NCBI GenBank assembly: GCA_013331215.1
Contig: DUGU01000020.1
Span: forward strand, 1 to 5,106
Source: Methanoregulaceae archaeon
GTDB taxonomy: Archaea; Halobacteriota; Methanomicrobia; Methanomicrobiales; Methanospirillaceae
Direction: 5' to 3'
Length of the DNA: 5,106 nt
Positions 1 through 5,106 of this stretch are shown here, in pieces. Made by a program: the position numbers and the translations under genes. A model generated the notes under the pieces. It saw only the letters and a list, made by a program, of their open reading frames with translations, made no database searches and was not told the DNA's origin. Numbering within the stretch: the stretch's first letter is position 1; every line of letters starts with the position of its first letter.

Positions 1-1044
1 GGGTTCAGGCGAGTTCGCCCTCAGGAAAGCCGGGGCGCAGTACCGAATCGGTTCTGTATGTACTGCGGCGGGGAGTTTTCCCCTCCCGATGGCGAAGCAC
101 CGCACTCTCCCCGATATTGCCCACACTGCGGCCGAGATGTAGACAGACTCCAGTCGATAGGTGGCCGAGAAGATCCAGTAATTCCGCGAGCACCACCGTC
201 GCCATTCCCGGCTAAAGCGGGAACTGGCTATTGCCAGAACTGCGGCCAGACACTCCCTCACCGGCTCGATCGATGGCCGACGGGGGAGCCGCGGATCTGC
301 GCAGGGTGTGGGTATCACCTCGGGGGCGCAAGCCGCAATGGGCATGTCCTCTCCGCAGGCTCCGGCCATCTACAGAGGAAAGACCAGACAATCGCCGCCG
401 TTCTCTCGTTACTCGTGCCCGGTCTCGGTCAGGTCTACAACGGGCGCCTCGGGCGGGGCTGCCTAGTGTTTGGAGGGACGGCAATAGGCCTTCTTCTCCT
501 GATTATTCCCGGGCTCTGCGTGTGGGGATTTGGCGTCTGGGATGGGTATCGGATGGCCCGGGATATGAATCTCGGAAACCTCCCTTATGCGACGACACCG
601 AAGGGGAAGATGGCCGCCTTCGTCGTGGTGCCTCTTCTGATCGTATTTCTCATCGTATCACAACCGCCTGTCAAGCCTATCGCACCACCTGATTTCACGA
701 ATGCCCTGACAGTTCCATACGATGACCTCTTCCGATACAACGAGGAATACGTCAATCAAACAGTCTTGTTCCGCGGCAAAATCGAACAGATATCCAAGAA
801 CCCGTTCGCTGAGGACGAATACGTTTTCCGCGTTTCGACAAAGGAGAGCCAATATTTCAGCTACGCCGATGATGTGATCTGGGTGAACTACAAGGGCCCT
901 CGATATCTCGAAGGAGATGTGATCGAAGTCTGCGGCGTCGTTCGAGGTCTCAAAGAATATACCGCGATCTTCTGGAATTCTGTCACAGTCCCTGAGGTCG
1001 ACGCTGCTAAGGTGGCAATCATCCGGAAGAGCGGAAACAGTTAG
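1..1044 (+). CDS. Zinc-ribbon / TM2-like membrane protein with C-terminal OB-fold-like domain (5' truncated)
   Basis: The reading frame is open from base 1 and stops at TAG 1042-1044. The first ATG is at 58, but the codon just before it (55-57) is Cys and completes a CxxC knuckle (Cys19-Met-Tyr-Cys22, counting from the first codon in the window). It pairs with Cys40/Cys43 as a first zinc ribbon. No ATG, GTG or TTG lies upstream in frame, so the gene begins outside the window. A second ribbon uses Cys78/Cys81 and Cys100/Cys103. Next comes a TM2-type membrane module (about 127-184) with the typical PGLGQVYNG turn and a closing WDGY, then another hydrophobic segment (about 202-220). The soluble C-terminal region (about 231-335) has alternating beta-like stretches (VLFRGKIEQI, GDVIEVCGVVRGL) suggesting an OB-fold. 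The ribbons are probably cytoplasmic and the C-terminal domain probably outside, but helix count, and so topology, is uncertain. The function is unknown; the architecture resembles uncharacterised methanogen membrane proteins. Confidence 0.85.
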   Translation, partial: GFRRVRPQESRGAVPNRFCMYCGGEFSPPDGEAPHSPRYCPHCGRDVDRLQSIGGREDPVIPRAPPSPFPAKAGTGYCQNCGQTLPHRLDRWPTGEPRICAGCGYHLGGASRNGHVLSAGSGHLQRKDQTIAAVLSLLVPGLGQVYNGRLGRGCLVFGGTAIGLLLLIIPGLCVWGFGVWDGYRMARDMNLGNLPYATTPKGKMAAFVVVPLLIVFLIVSQPPVKPIAPPDFTNALTVPYDDLFRYNEEYVNQTVLFRGKIEQISKNPFAEDEYVFRVSTKESQYFSYADDVIWVNYKGPRYLEGDVIEVCGVVRGLKEYTAIFWNSVTVPEVDAAKVAIIRKSGNS

Positions 1045-1238
1045 CAAAATTTCCATGCAATCCGCGCGATCCTGCCCCTCTCGTTAGAGTAGATAGAATT
1101 CATGCAGGCTGCTATAGACGCGTTCTTAGTTAGCTACGATCTCATGGTCGGCAAATGATCCCATCGGATACTCCGACTTCCACCCGGGATCAACATGTGA
1201 ACCTGGGTATCCCGCATCCACAATCCCGAAACCACTGA

Positions 1239-1433
1239 CGGAGCAGTCGCGTCGACTTCGCCGATGTCGTCTGGCTCTTCAACCATATCGGCGCCCCGAT
1301 CGTTACCCCGATGTCCACGAGACCGATTTGGACGACCGTGCCGATACCTCTTACCACCACAACCCCTGCAATGCTGCCGCCGATTTGCACGACGCTGCCT
1401 ACCTCTCCAGTTCCCACAGCCCCAATCTTTTAA
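1239..1433 (+). pseudogene. Dockerin/EF-hand-like C-terminal remnant with Thr/Pro-rich tail
   Basis: After a stop at 1236-1238, this frame reads SSRVDFADVVWLFNHIG (1242-1292). That closely resembles the second half of the dockerin-like calcium-binding motif (xVDFADVVxLFNxI) found near the C-terminus of many methanogen surface proteins. The expected calcium-loop start (D-x-N-x-D-G) is missing in this frame. The neighbouring frame reads TDGA just before (1234-1245), so one lost base near 1240 would join TDG to SSRVDFAD. Downstream the frame continues as a Thr/Pro-rich tail ending at TAA 1431-1433. There is no start codon or protein body upstream, so I read it as the decayed end of a cell-surface protein gene. 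The minus strand also has an open frame here (1190-1417) rich in Val, Gly and Ile; I consider it a shadow. Confidence 0.5.
1323..1405 (+). repeat. Imperfect direct repeat, two copies 57 bases apart
   Basis: Bases 1323-1350 and 1380-1405 share the core CCGATTTG-ACGAC-GTGCC/GCTGCC followed by ACCTC. The offset of 57 bases is 19 codons, so in the dockerin-remnant frame they give similar peptides (PIWTTVPIPLTTTT and PICTTLPTSPVPT). Keeping the reading phase is what a Thr/Pro-rich protein linker would show. Confidence 0.5.
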
Positions 1434-1562
1434 GGCAGGGCCGCAACGGGGATCCCCGGCTCGTTCACAGCGATGGGCGAGGAGGAGAGGATTGAGGCCA
1501 TCCGGGCGTATCGGTGGCGGTGCCGAGAGGGAGAAGCCTCTGGACCTTCCTCGAAGCCTGCT

Positions 1563-1590
1563 CTATGCAGAGCCCTCGGCCTCTGCATGG
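1563..1590. repeat. Inverted repeat / hairpin upstream of the protease promoter
   Basis: ATGCAGAG (1565-1572) and CTCTGCAT (1581-1588) are perfect complements around an 8-base loop. A T-G wobble and a C-G pair extend the stem to 10 bp (1563-1590). It lies about 45 bases before the TATA-like box and is not followed by a T-run, so it is not an obvious terminator. It could be an operator for a dimeric regulator of the protease gene, or a leftover structure. Its role is an inference. Confidence 0.5.
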
Positions 1591-1635
1591 GAGAACGAAA
1601 ACGCAACGCTTTTGCTGTGGGGCGATGAGCGGGTC

Positions 1636-1642
1636 TATATAT
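1636..1642 (+). promoter_or_regulatory. TATA-like box of the secreted protease gene
   Basis: TATATAT stands out in a GC-rich setting, ending 38 bases before the ATG at 1681. Archaeal transcription usually starts about 22-27 bases downstream of the box, which would put the start near 1662-1667 and leave a short leader of roughly 14-19 bases. No purine-rich BRE is obvious just upstream, and no good Shine-Dalgarno sequence lies between the box and the ATG (only a GGAG at 1659-1662, too far away). Confidence 0.5.
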
Positions 1643-1680
1643 CGGCCCCCGAGTCTGCGGAGCCGCACTGTTCGATTCCC

Positions 1681-3357
1681 ATGACTCCAAAGATACTCCG
1701 GGGGCATTGCGACGTGGGTGCCGTGTTGCTCCTCGTTCTTCTGACCGGGGCAGCCCTTGCGTCTGTCGCCGCCCCCGCTGCAGCCGTTGTGCCTGATTCG
1801 AATGATTCGGCAGTCTTCGAGCATGATTCTAGCACAGATCCGGCTCTCTCAACACCCCCCGCCGAAATTGGCCCCGAAACAGAGTCAGAGTCGCCGATAA
1901 CTGCCACGGGGAGTGTCATGACGACGGGCGACGCGGTGATGGGCACTGATGTGCTTCGGGCACAGGGCCTTACCGGCGCAGGCATCCGGATCGGCGTTAT
2001 CTCCGACGGTGTAGACGGTATTGGCTCTTCCCAGACCAGTGGCGATCTGGACAGAGTGTGGGTCCTCAGCGATGAACATGGCGGCGGCGAGGGGACCGCG
2101 ATGCTCGAGATTATCCATGACGTTGCCCCTCAGGCCGAACTCTATTTCCACGACAATGGTGGGAACGCATCCGACTTCAACCGGGCGATCGACAACCTGG
2201 TCGCGGCAGGGTGCACCGTGATCGTCGACGACATAACCTGGCTCAATCAGCCATTCTTCGAGAAAGGTGAGATCGCCGACCATCTCGAGAACCTTCTCAC
2301 CACCCATCGGCTCGTCTACGTGACCAGCGCTGGGAACTACGGGGACGCACACTACCAAGGGTCGGTCAAAATCAACAGCAGGGGATACCAAGACTTCTCC
2401 GGGACCGGATCAGCCCACCCGTACCTCTACGCGTACGTCCCATCTGGGGGAGCGCTTTCAGTTTATATGCAGTGGGATGAGCCCTTTGGTTCGGCCAAAG
2501 GCGATTTCGACATCCTCATCTTCGACAGCAGGACTGGTTTGCCCCTAGCGAGGTCCGTACGCCAGTATGAATACCAGTCAGACCCTTGCGAGAAGTTGGT
2601 ATGGATCAATGGGGGTGTCAGCCGTGATGTCGCGATTGCGGTGTGCCCCAACGGTGGCACCGGCGGCGCTCGAACGCTCGAGTTGTTCACGCATCTGACG
2701 GCGGGCAAAATGTGGCCCGATAACATAGTCGCATTCGACGGTATTTGGGGTCATCAGGCTGTTCCCGATGTTATCACCGTCGCAGCTGTCAACGCGTCAA
2801 CCCCTGATACGATCGAATCGTACTCGTCGCGTGGCCCCGTGACATATCTGTTCCCGAACCGTACGGTCATCCAAAAACCCGATATCAGCGCCCCTGATTG
2901 CGTCGAGGTCACAGGATCCGGCCGCTTCGTCAGTTCCTTCTCGGGGACGTCGGCCGCTGCACCGCATATAGCCGCTCTCTGCGCACTGATTTGGTCTGCT
3001 CACCCCGACCGCTCTCCCGCAGAGATCCGAAGCGCTCTCTATTCTTCGGCAGTCGATCTCGGTACCCCCGGTCGTGACAATGTCTACGGTTGGGGCCGGG
3101 CAAACGGCCCCACGATGAATGCCCTTCTGGCAGGTTCGGCAATTCCAGGACCTGCAGCTGTCGCGACGCGCTCCCCCTTCGAGAAGTTCTATCCAAAAGG
3201 TGCCCCCACCAGCGGGTCCATCGGCGGACTGATCGTCAGGCAGGACGCAAGCATTCCTGTTCCCGACTCGCCTTACCCTCTCCCGACCGCTTACCCGCGG
3301 AAGCCTCCGACCAAGCCATACACCCGTTGGTATCCCGGTGATCGCTGGGCGTCATAG
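1681..3357 (+). CDS. Secreted subtilisin-family (S8) protease with Glu in place of the catalytic His
   Basis: This encodes a predicted 558-residue exported serine peptidase. The ATG at 1681 is chosen because it gives a clean signal peptide: charged start, hydrophobic core about 12-31, and Ala-x-Ala cleavage sites, most likely after Ala35. A Ser/Thr/Glu-rich linker follows to about residue 83. The subtilase core shows Asp109 (GVISDG), the oxyanion Asn219 (SAGN), a YSSRGP motif (381-386) and Ser424 in SGTSAAAPH. Where subtilisins have HGTHVAG, this protein has GEGTAML, so Glu137 replaces the catalytic His. An Asp pair (D183-D184) lies in VIVDDI. Between Asn219 and YSSRGP, residues about 227-352 form an inserted beta-rich domain with two Cys (303 and 322) that could form a disulfide. 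The tail (about 487-558) is Pro-rich, with no membrane anchor or sorting motif seen. The gene appears monocistronic, with its own TATA-like box and terminator. The fold is certain; activity and substrate are unknown. Confidence 0.9.
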   Translation: MTPKILRGHCDVGAVLLLVLLTGAALASVAAPAAAVVPDSNDSAVFEHDSSTDPALSTPPAEIGPETESESPITATGSVMTTGDAVMGTDVLRAQGLTGAGIRIGVISDGVDGIGSSQTSGDLDRVWVLSDEHGGGEGTAMLEIIHDVAPQAELYFHDNGGNASDFNRAIDNLVAAGCTVIVDDITWLNQPFFEKGEIADHLENLLTTHRLVYVTSAGNYGDAHYQGSVKINSRGYQDFSGTGSAHPYLYAYVPSGGALSVYMQWDEPFGSAKGDFDILIFDSRTGLPLARSVRQYEYQSDPCEKLVWINGGVSRDVAIAVCPNGGTGGARTLELFTHLTAGKMWPDNIVAFDGIWGHQAVPDVITVAAVNASTPDTIESYSSRGPVTYLFPNRTVIQKPDISAPDCVEVTGSGRFVSSFSGTSAAAPHIAALCALIWSAHPDRSPAEIRSALYSSAVDLGTPGRDNVYGWGRANGPTMNALLAGSAIPGPAAVATRSPFEKFYPKGAPTSGSIGGLIVRQDASIPVPDSPYPLPTAYPRKPPTKPYTRWYPGDRWAS

Positions 3358-3386
3358 GGCCGGCGAAGGTGGCCCTCCCACTTTTT
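3356..3386 (+). terminator. Hairpin plus T-run terminator after the protease
   Basis: AGGGCC (3356-3361), overlapping the stop codon, pairs with GGCCCT (3371-3376) around a 9-base loop. Five T residues follow at 3382-3386. The stem is short but GC-rich, and the T-run alone is a common archaeal termination signal. The position directly after the stop supports termination of the protease transcript. Confidence 0.6.
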
Positions 3387-3546
3387 ATCTCCGCCTTGTA
3401 TCAGGCTCAATACACTCCATGCCCTTCCGTTTCTCCCCGGTTACTGACAGCAACGTGAACATCCCGATACCGGCACGATCCACCCTCCTGAGCTCCTCCT
3501 GAGACCCGGCAAACCCGGCAGAATGAACTGATCGCTCACAACCCAT
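3385..3546 (-). CDS. Possible small hypothetical protein (53 aa) filling the intergenic gap
   Basis: The minus strand is open from ATG (3546-3544) to TAA (3387-3385), giving 53 residues rich in Arg, Glu and Gly (including QEELRRVDRAGIGMF). It fits almost exactly between the protease stop and the dipeptidase start, and its stop codon uses the protease terminator's T-run. An internal GTG (3483-3481), in the same frame, has AGGAGGAG (complement of 3493-3500) 9 bases upstream, a strong Shine-Dalgarno match that would give a 32-residue product. No domain, signal peptide or membrane segment is visible. I cannot name a function. It could be a chance ORF or part of a dispersed intergenic element; the composition alone does not decide. 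Confidence 0.3.
   Translation of the reverse strand: MGCERSVHSAGFAGSQEELRRVDRAGIGMFTLLSVTGEKRKGMECIEPDTRRR
3485..3521. repeat. Two short tandem repeats
   Basis: CTCCTGAG occurs at 3485-3492 and 3496-3503 (11-base period). ACCCGGCA occurs at 3504-3511 and 3513-3520 (9-base period). These are small, and on the minus strand the first pair forms the purine-rich AGGAGG tracts discussed for the small ORF. Significance is unclear. Confidence 0.4.
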
Positions 3547-3591
3547 CGAACCGGATACCTACTTCATCTCGTCGAGCGCATAGATCCCCCG

Positions 3592-4719
3592 ATGGACCTG
3601 CTGGACGAAGCGATCCGATCGAGCGGGGCCGCGGCCTATGTCGGGTACGCGTCCTCGACCGACCCCGACATGCGCTACCTGACCCGGTTCCAGACCACGG
3701 ACCCCGTGATCTACCTGAAGCGGCCGGGCGAGCGGGGGCTCGTGGTCGTCTCGCAGATGGAGTATGCCCGCGCCGCGGCCGAGTCGGCCTTTGCGCCGAT
3801 CACGCGGGCCGAGGCCGGGCTCTTCACCCACTGGAAGGATCCCTCCGAGCGCTGGTCCGCGATGGCGGCCGCGATCGCCGGGCTCGCGAACGGCGACGTG
3901 CTCGTGCCGCCGTCGTTCCCGATCGCGCTCGCCCGCGGCCTCGAGACCCACTGTCGCGTCCTGATCGACGAGGGCACGGTCCAGCGGCGGAGGGCGGTCA
4001 AGGCTCCCGCCGAGGTGCAGGAGATCCGGGCCGTCCAGCGGGCGAACGAGGCCGCGATGGCCGCGGTCGTCGAGATGATCCGCGCGGCGGAGATCCGCGA
4101 CGGCCTGCTCGTCCACAGCGGCGAGCTACTGACGGCCGAGCGCGTGCGGGCCGAGTGCCACCGGACGCTCCTCGCGCACGGGTGCCGGGCCGCGGACACG
4201 ATCGTCGCGCCGGGCGAACAGTCGGCCCAGCCCCACCAGCGGGGCACGGGCCCGCTCGAGGCCGACCGGCCGATCGTGATTGACATCTTCCCCGAGGACG
4301 AGCTCTCGGGCTACTTCGCGGACATGACCCGCACGGTCGTGCGGGGCGAGCCCTCGGACGAGCTCGTCGCGATGTTCGAGGCGGTCCGCGACGCGAAAGC
4401 GCTCGCGGTCGGCCGGATAAAAGCCGGCGTGCCCGGGGCCGAGATACATCAGGCGGTCGTGGACCTCTTCGCCGAGCGCGGGTACGCAGCCGACGCCTCG
4501 GGCTTCACGCACAACCTGGGCCACGGGGTCGGGCTCGAGGTTCACGAGCTCCCCTCCCTCGGCCCCGGCGCGGGCGCGCTCGAGGCCGGTAACGTGGTCA
4601 CGGTCGAGCCGGGCCTCTACCTCCCCGGCGTCGGCGGCGTCCGGCTCGAGGACCTCGGCCTCGTCACGGCAGGCGGCTTCGAGAACTTCACCCGATTCCC
4701 CGAGGAGCTGGTGCTGTGA
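3592..4719 (+). CDS. M24 family metallopeptidase, Xaa-Pro dipeptidase (prolidase)-like
   Basis: This 375-residue protein has the two-domain build of prolidases and aminopeptidase P. An N-terminal creatinase-like domain (about 1-135) is followed by a C-terminal pita-bread catalytic domain. All five expected metal ligands are present: Asp231 and Asp244 (VIDIF, FADMTRT), His311 in HNLGHGVGLEVHE, Glu339 (TVEPGLY) and Glu353 (RLEDLG). His307 and His318 match the conserved substrate-side histidines. The two Asp are 13 apart rather than the more usual 11, so a two-residue insertion lies in that loop. The family hydrolyses Xaa-Pro peptide bonds in the cytoplasm using two Mn, Co or Zn ions. The ATG at 3592 is the first start after an in-frame stop at 3529-3531. 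No Shine-Dalgarno or clear TATA box is seen, so the transcript may be leaderless. It overlaps the next gene by 4 bases. Exact specificity (dipeptidase versus aminopeptidase) cannot be read from sequence alone. Confidence 0.9.
   Translation: MDLLDEAIRSSGAAAYVGYASSTDPDMRYLTRFQTTDPVIYLKRPGERGLVVVSQMEYARAAAESAFAPITRAEAGLFTHWKDPSERWSAMAAAIAGLANGDVLVPPSFPIALARGLETHCRVLIDEGTVQRRRAVKAPAEVQEIRAVQRANEAAMAAVVEMIRAAEIRDGLLVHSGELLTAERVRAECHRTLLAHGCRAADTIVAPGEQSAQPHQRGTGPLEADRPIVIDIFPEDELSGYFADMTRTVVRGEPSDELVAMFEAVRDAKALAVGRIKAGVPGAEIHQAVVDLFAERGYAADASGFTHNLGHGVGLEVHELPSLGPGAGALEAGNVVTVEPGLYLPGVGGVRLEDLGLVTAGGFENFTRFPEELVL
4702..4707 (+). promoter_or_regulatory. Shine-Dalgarno site for the methionine aminopeptidase
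   Basis: GAGGAG lies inside the last codons of the dipeptidase gene, 8 bases before the GTG at 4716. It supports the GTG start and translational coupling across the 4-base GTGA overlap. Confidence 0.6.
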
Positions 4720-5106
4720 ACGACGAGGTCTTCGAGGCATACCGCGAGGCCGGGCGGATCGCGCACCGCATCCTGAACGCGGGAGCGGGCATGGTCCGGC
4801 CGGGCGCCTCGCTCCTCGGGACGGTCGAGACGGTCGAGGGGATGGTGCTCGAGGCCGACGCAGGGCTCGCGTTCCCGCTCAACTGCTCGCTCAACGAGGC
4901 GGCCGCGCATGACACGGCCTCGGAGGGGGACGAACGGGTCTTCGCGGCCGGCGACCTGGTCAAACTCGACCTCGGGGTCCACCTCGACGGTTACGTCGCG
5001 GACACGGCCGTCACCATCGACCTTGGCGACCACGGCGAGCTTGTCGCGGCCGCGCGGGCCGGGCTCGACGCGGCGATCGCCCTCGTCCGGCCGGGCGTGG
5101 CCGCGG
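4716..5106 (+). CDS. map: Type II (archaeal) methionine aminopeptidase, 3' truncated by the window edge
   Basis: The frame starts at GTG 4716, overlapping the preceding TGA, and is open to the window end (130 full codons of a family usually near 290-300). It matches archaeal MetAP from the N-terminus: an Ala/Arg-rich first helix, then AFPLNCSLNEAAAH with the active-site His65, then KLDLGVHLDGYVADTAVT carrying the first two metal ligands Asp85 and Asp96 at the standard spacing of 11. The remaining ligands (one His, two Glu) and the type II helical insert lie beyond the edge. The enzyme removes initiator Met from nascent proteins in the cytoplasm and is normally essential. It sits directly behind another M24 peptidase, and the Shine-Dalgarno site in the upstream gene plus the overlap indicate an operon. 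The third codon positions are almost all G or C, as in its partner. Confidence 0.93.
   Translation, partial: MNDEVFEAYREAGRIAHRILNAGAGMVRPGASLLGTVETVEGMVLEADAGLAFPLNCSLNEAAAHDTASEGDERVFAAGDLVKLDLGVHLDGYVADTAVTIDLGDHGELVAAARAGLDAAIALVRPGVAA

Larger units (their letters stand above)
1045..1680. other. Long gene-poor intergenic stretch with decayed coding remnant
   Basis: No intact gene is convincing here. The protease frame stays open back to about 1201, but before 1681 it reads as an Arg/Pro/Ser-rich sequence with no recognisable domain. A small plus-strand ORF at 1102-1158 (18 codons) has no support. No hairpin plus T-run terminator is evident after the upstream gene. What can be supported is a dockerin-like remnant (1239-1433), an imperfect repeat inside it, a strong hairpin (1563-1590) and a TATA-like box (1636-1642). 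The stretch looks like the residue of a lost surface-protein gene followed by the upstream region of the protease. Confidence 0.6.

Noticed and set aside
1102..1158. 18-codon plus-strand ORF after the zinc-ribbon gene
   Set aside because: Too short, with no ribosome binding site or recognisable feature.
1190..1417. Minus-strand ORF rich in Val, Gly and Ile with repeated VVQIG
   Set aside because: It is antisense to the Thr/Pro-rich tail of the dockerin-like remnant. The repeat is explained by the 57-base direct repeat, and the plus-strand VDFADVVWLFNHIG match is more specific.
1264..1680. N-terminal extension of the protease frame back to an ATG at 1264
   Set aside because: It reads as Arg/Pro/Ser-rich sequence with no domain, would bury the signal peptide in the middle of the protein, and overlaps the dockerin-like remnant in another frame. 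The TATA-like box at 1636 fits a start at 1681.
1666..1682. GTTCGATTC resembling a tRNA T-loop just before the protease ATG
   Set aside because: The flanking five bases on each side do not pair beyond the first, and no acceptor or anticodon arm can be folded around it.
3397..3414. Weak inverted repeat TGTAT/ATACA in the gap after the protease terminator
   Set aside because: Only 5 bp and AT-rich; expected by chance.
3559..5033. Long minus-strand ORFs opposite the two M24 peptidase genes
   Set aside because: They are Arg/Ala/Asp-rich shadows typical of very GC-rich coding DNA. The plus strand has complete catalytic motifs.

Overview
The window looks archaeal and most like a GC-rich methanogen of the Methanomicrobiales (Methanoculleus or a relative). 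The best support is the truncated right-edge gene, which reads as an archaeal-type (type II) methionine aminopeptidase starting with an overlapping GTG. A TATA-like box close in front of the secreted protease, a dockerin-like surface-protein remnant and a zinc-ribbon/TM2 membrane protein fit the same picture. The genus is an inference from composition and family resemblance, not a proven assignment.

Layout, left to right. (1) 1-1044: the 3' part of a membrane protein with two zinc ribbons, a TM2-like membrane module, another membrane segment and a C-terminal domain that may be an OB-fold. Its true start lies left of the window, because the first zinc-ligand Cys sits before the first in-frame ATG. 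(2) 1045-1680: a gene-poor stretch of about 640 bases. It holds a decayed dockerin/EF-hand-like fragment with a Thr/Pro-rich tail (1239-1433), an in-frame imperfect repeat, a 10-bp hairpin (1563-1590) and a TATA-like box (1636-1642). (3) 1681-3357: a secreted subtilisin-fold protease whose catalytic His position is a Glu (E137), with an inserted beta-rich domain and a proline-rich tail. A hairpin plus T-run terminator follows it. (4) 3385-3546, minus strand: a possible 53-codon ORF filling the next intergenic gap, weakly supported. (5) 3592-4719 and 4716-5106: two M24 'pita-bread' metallopeptidases overlapping by 4 bases, an Xaa-Pro dipeptidase-like protein and a type II methionine aminopeptidase that runs off the right edge.

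The two halves differ in composition. From about 3592 onward almost every third codon position is G or C and the sequence is much more GC-rich. The left two thirds are more mixed, which fits accessory or less constrained genes beside a core housekeeping operon. The right-hand pair plausibly cooperates in protein N-terminal processing and peptide turnover. The left-hand genes look independent: a membrane protein, then a secreted protease with its own promoter and terminator. No CRISPR array, rRNA, tRNA or insertion sequence was seen. The most notable item is the Glu-for-His subtilase.
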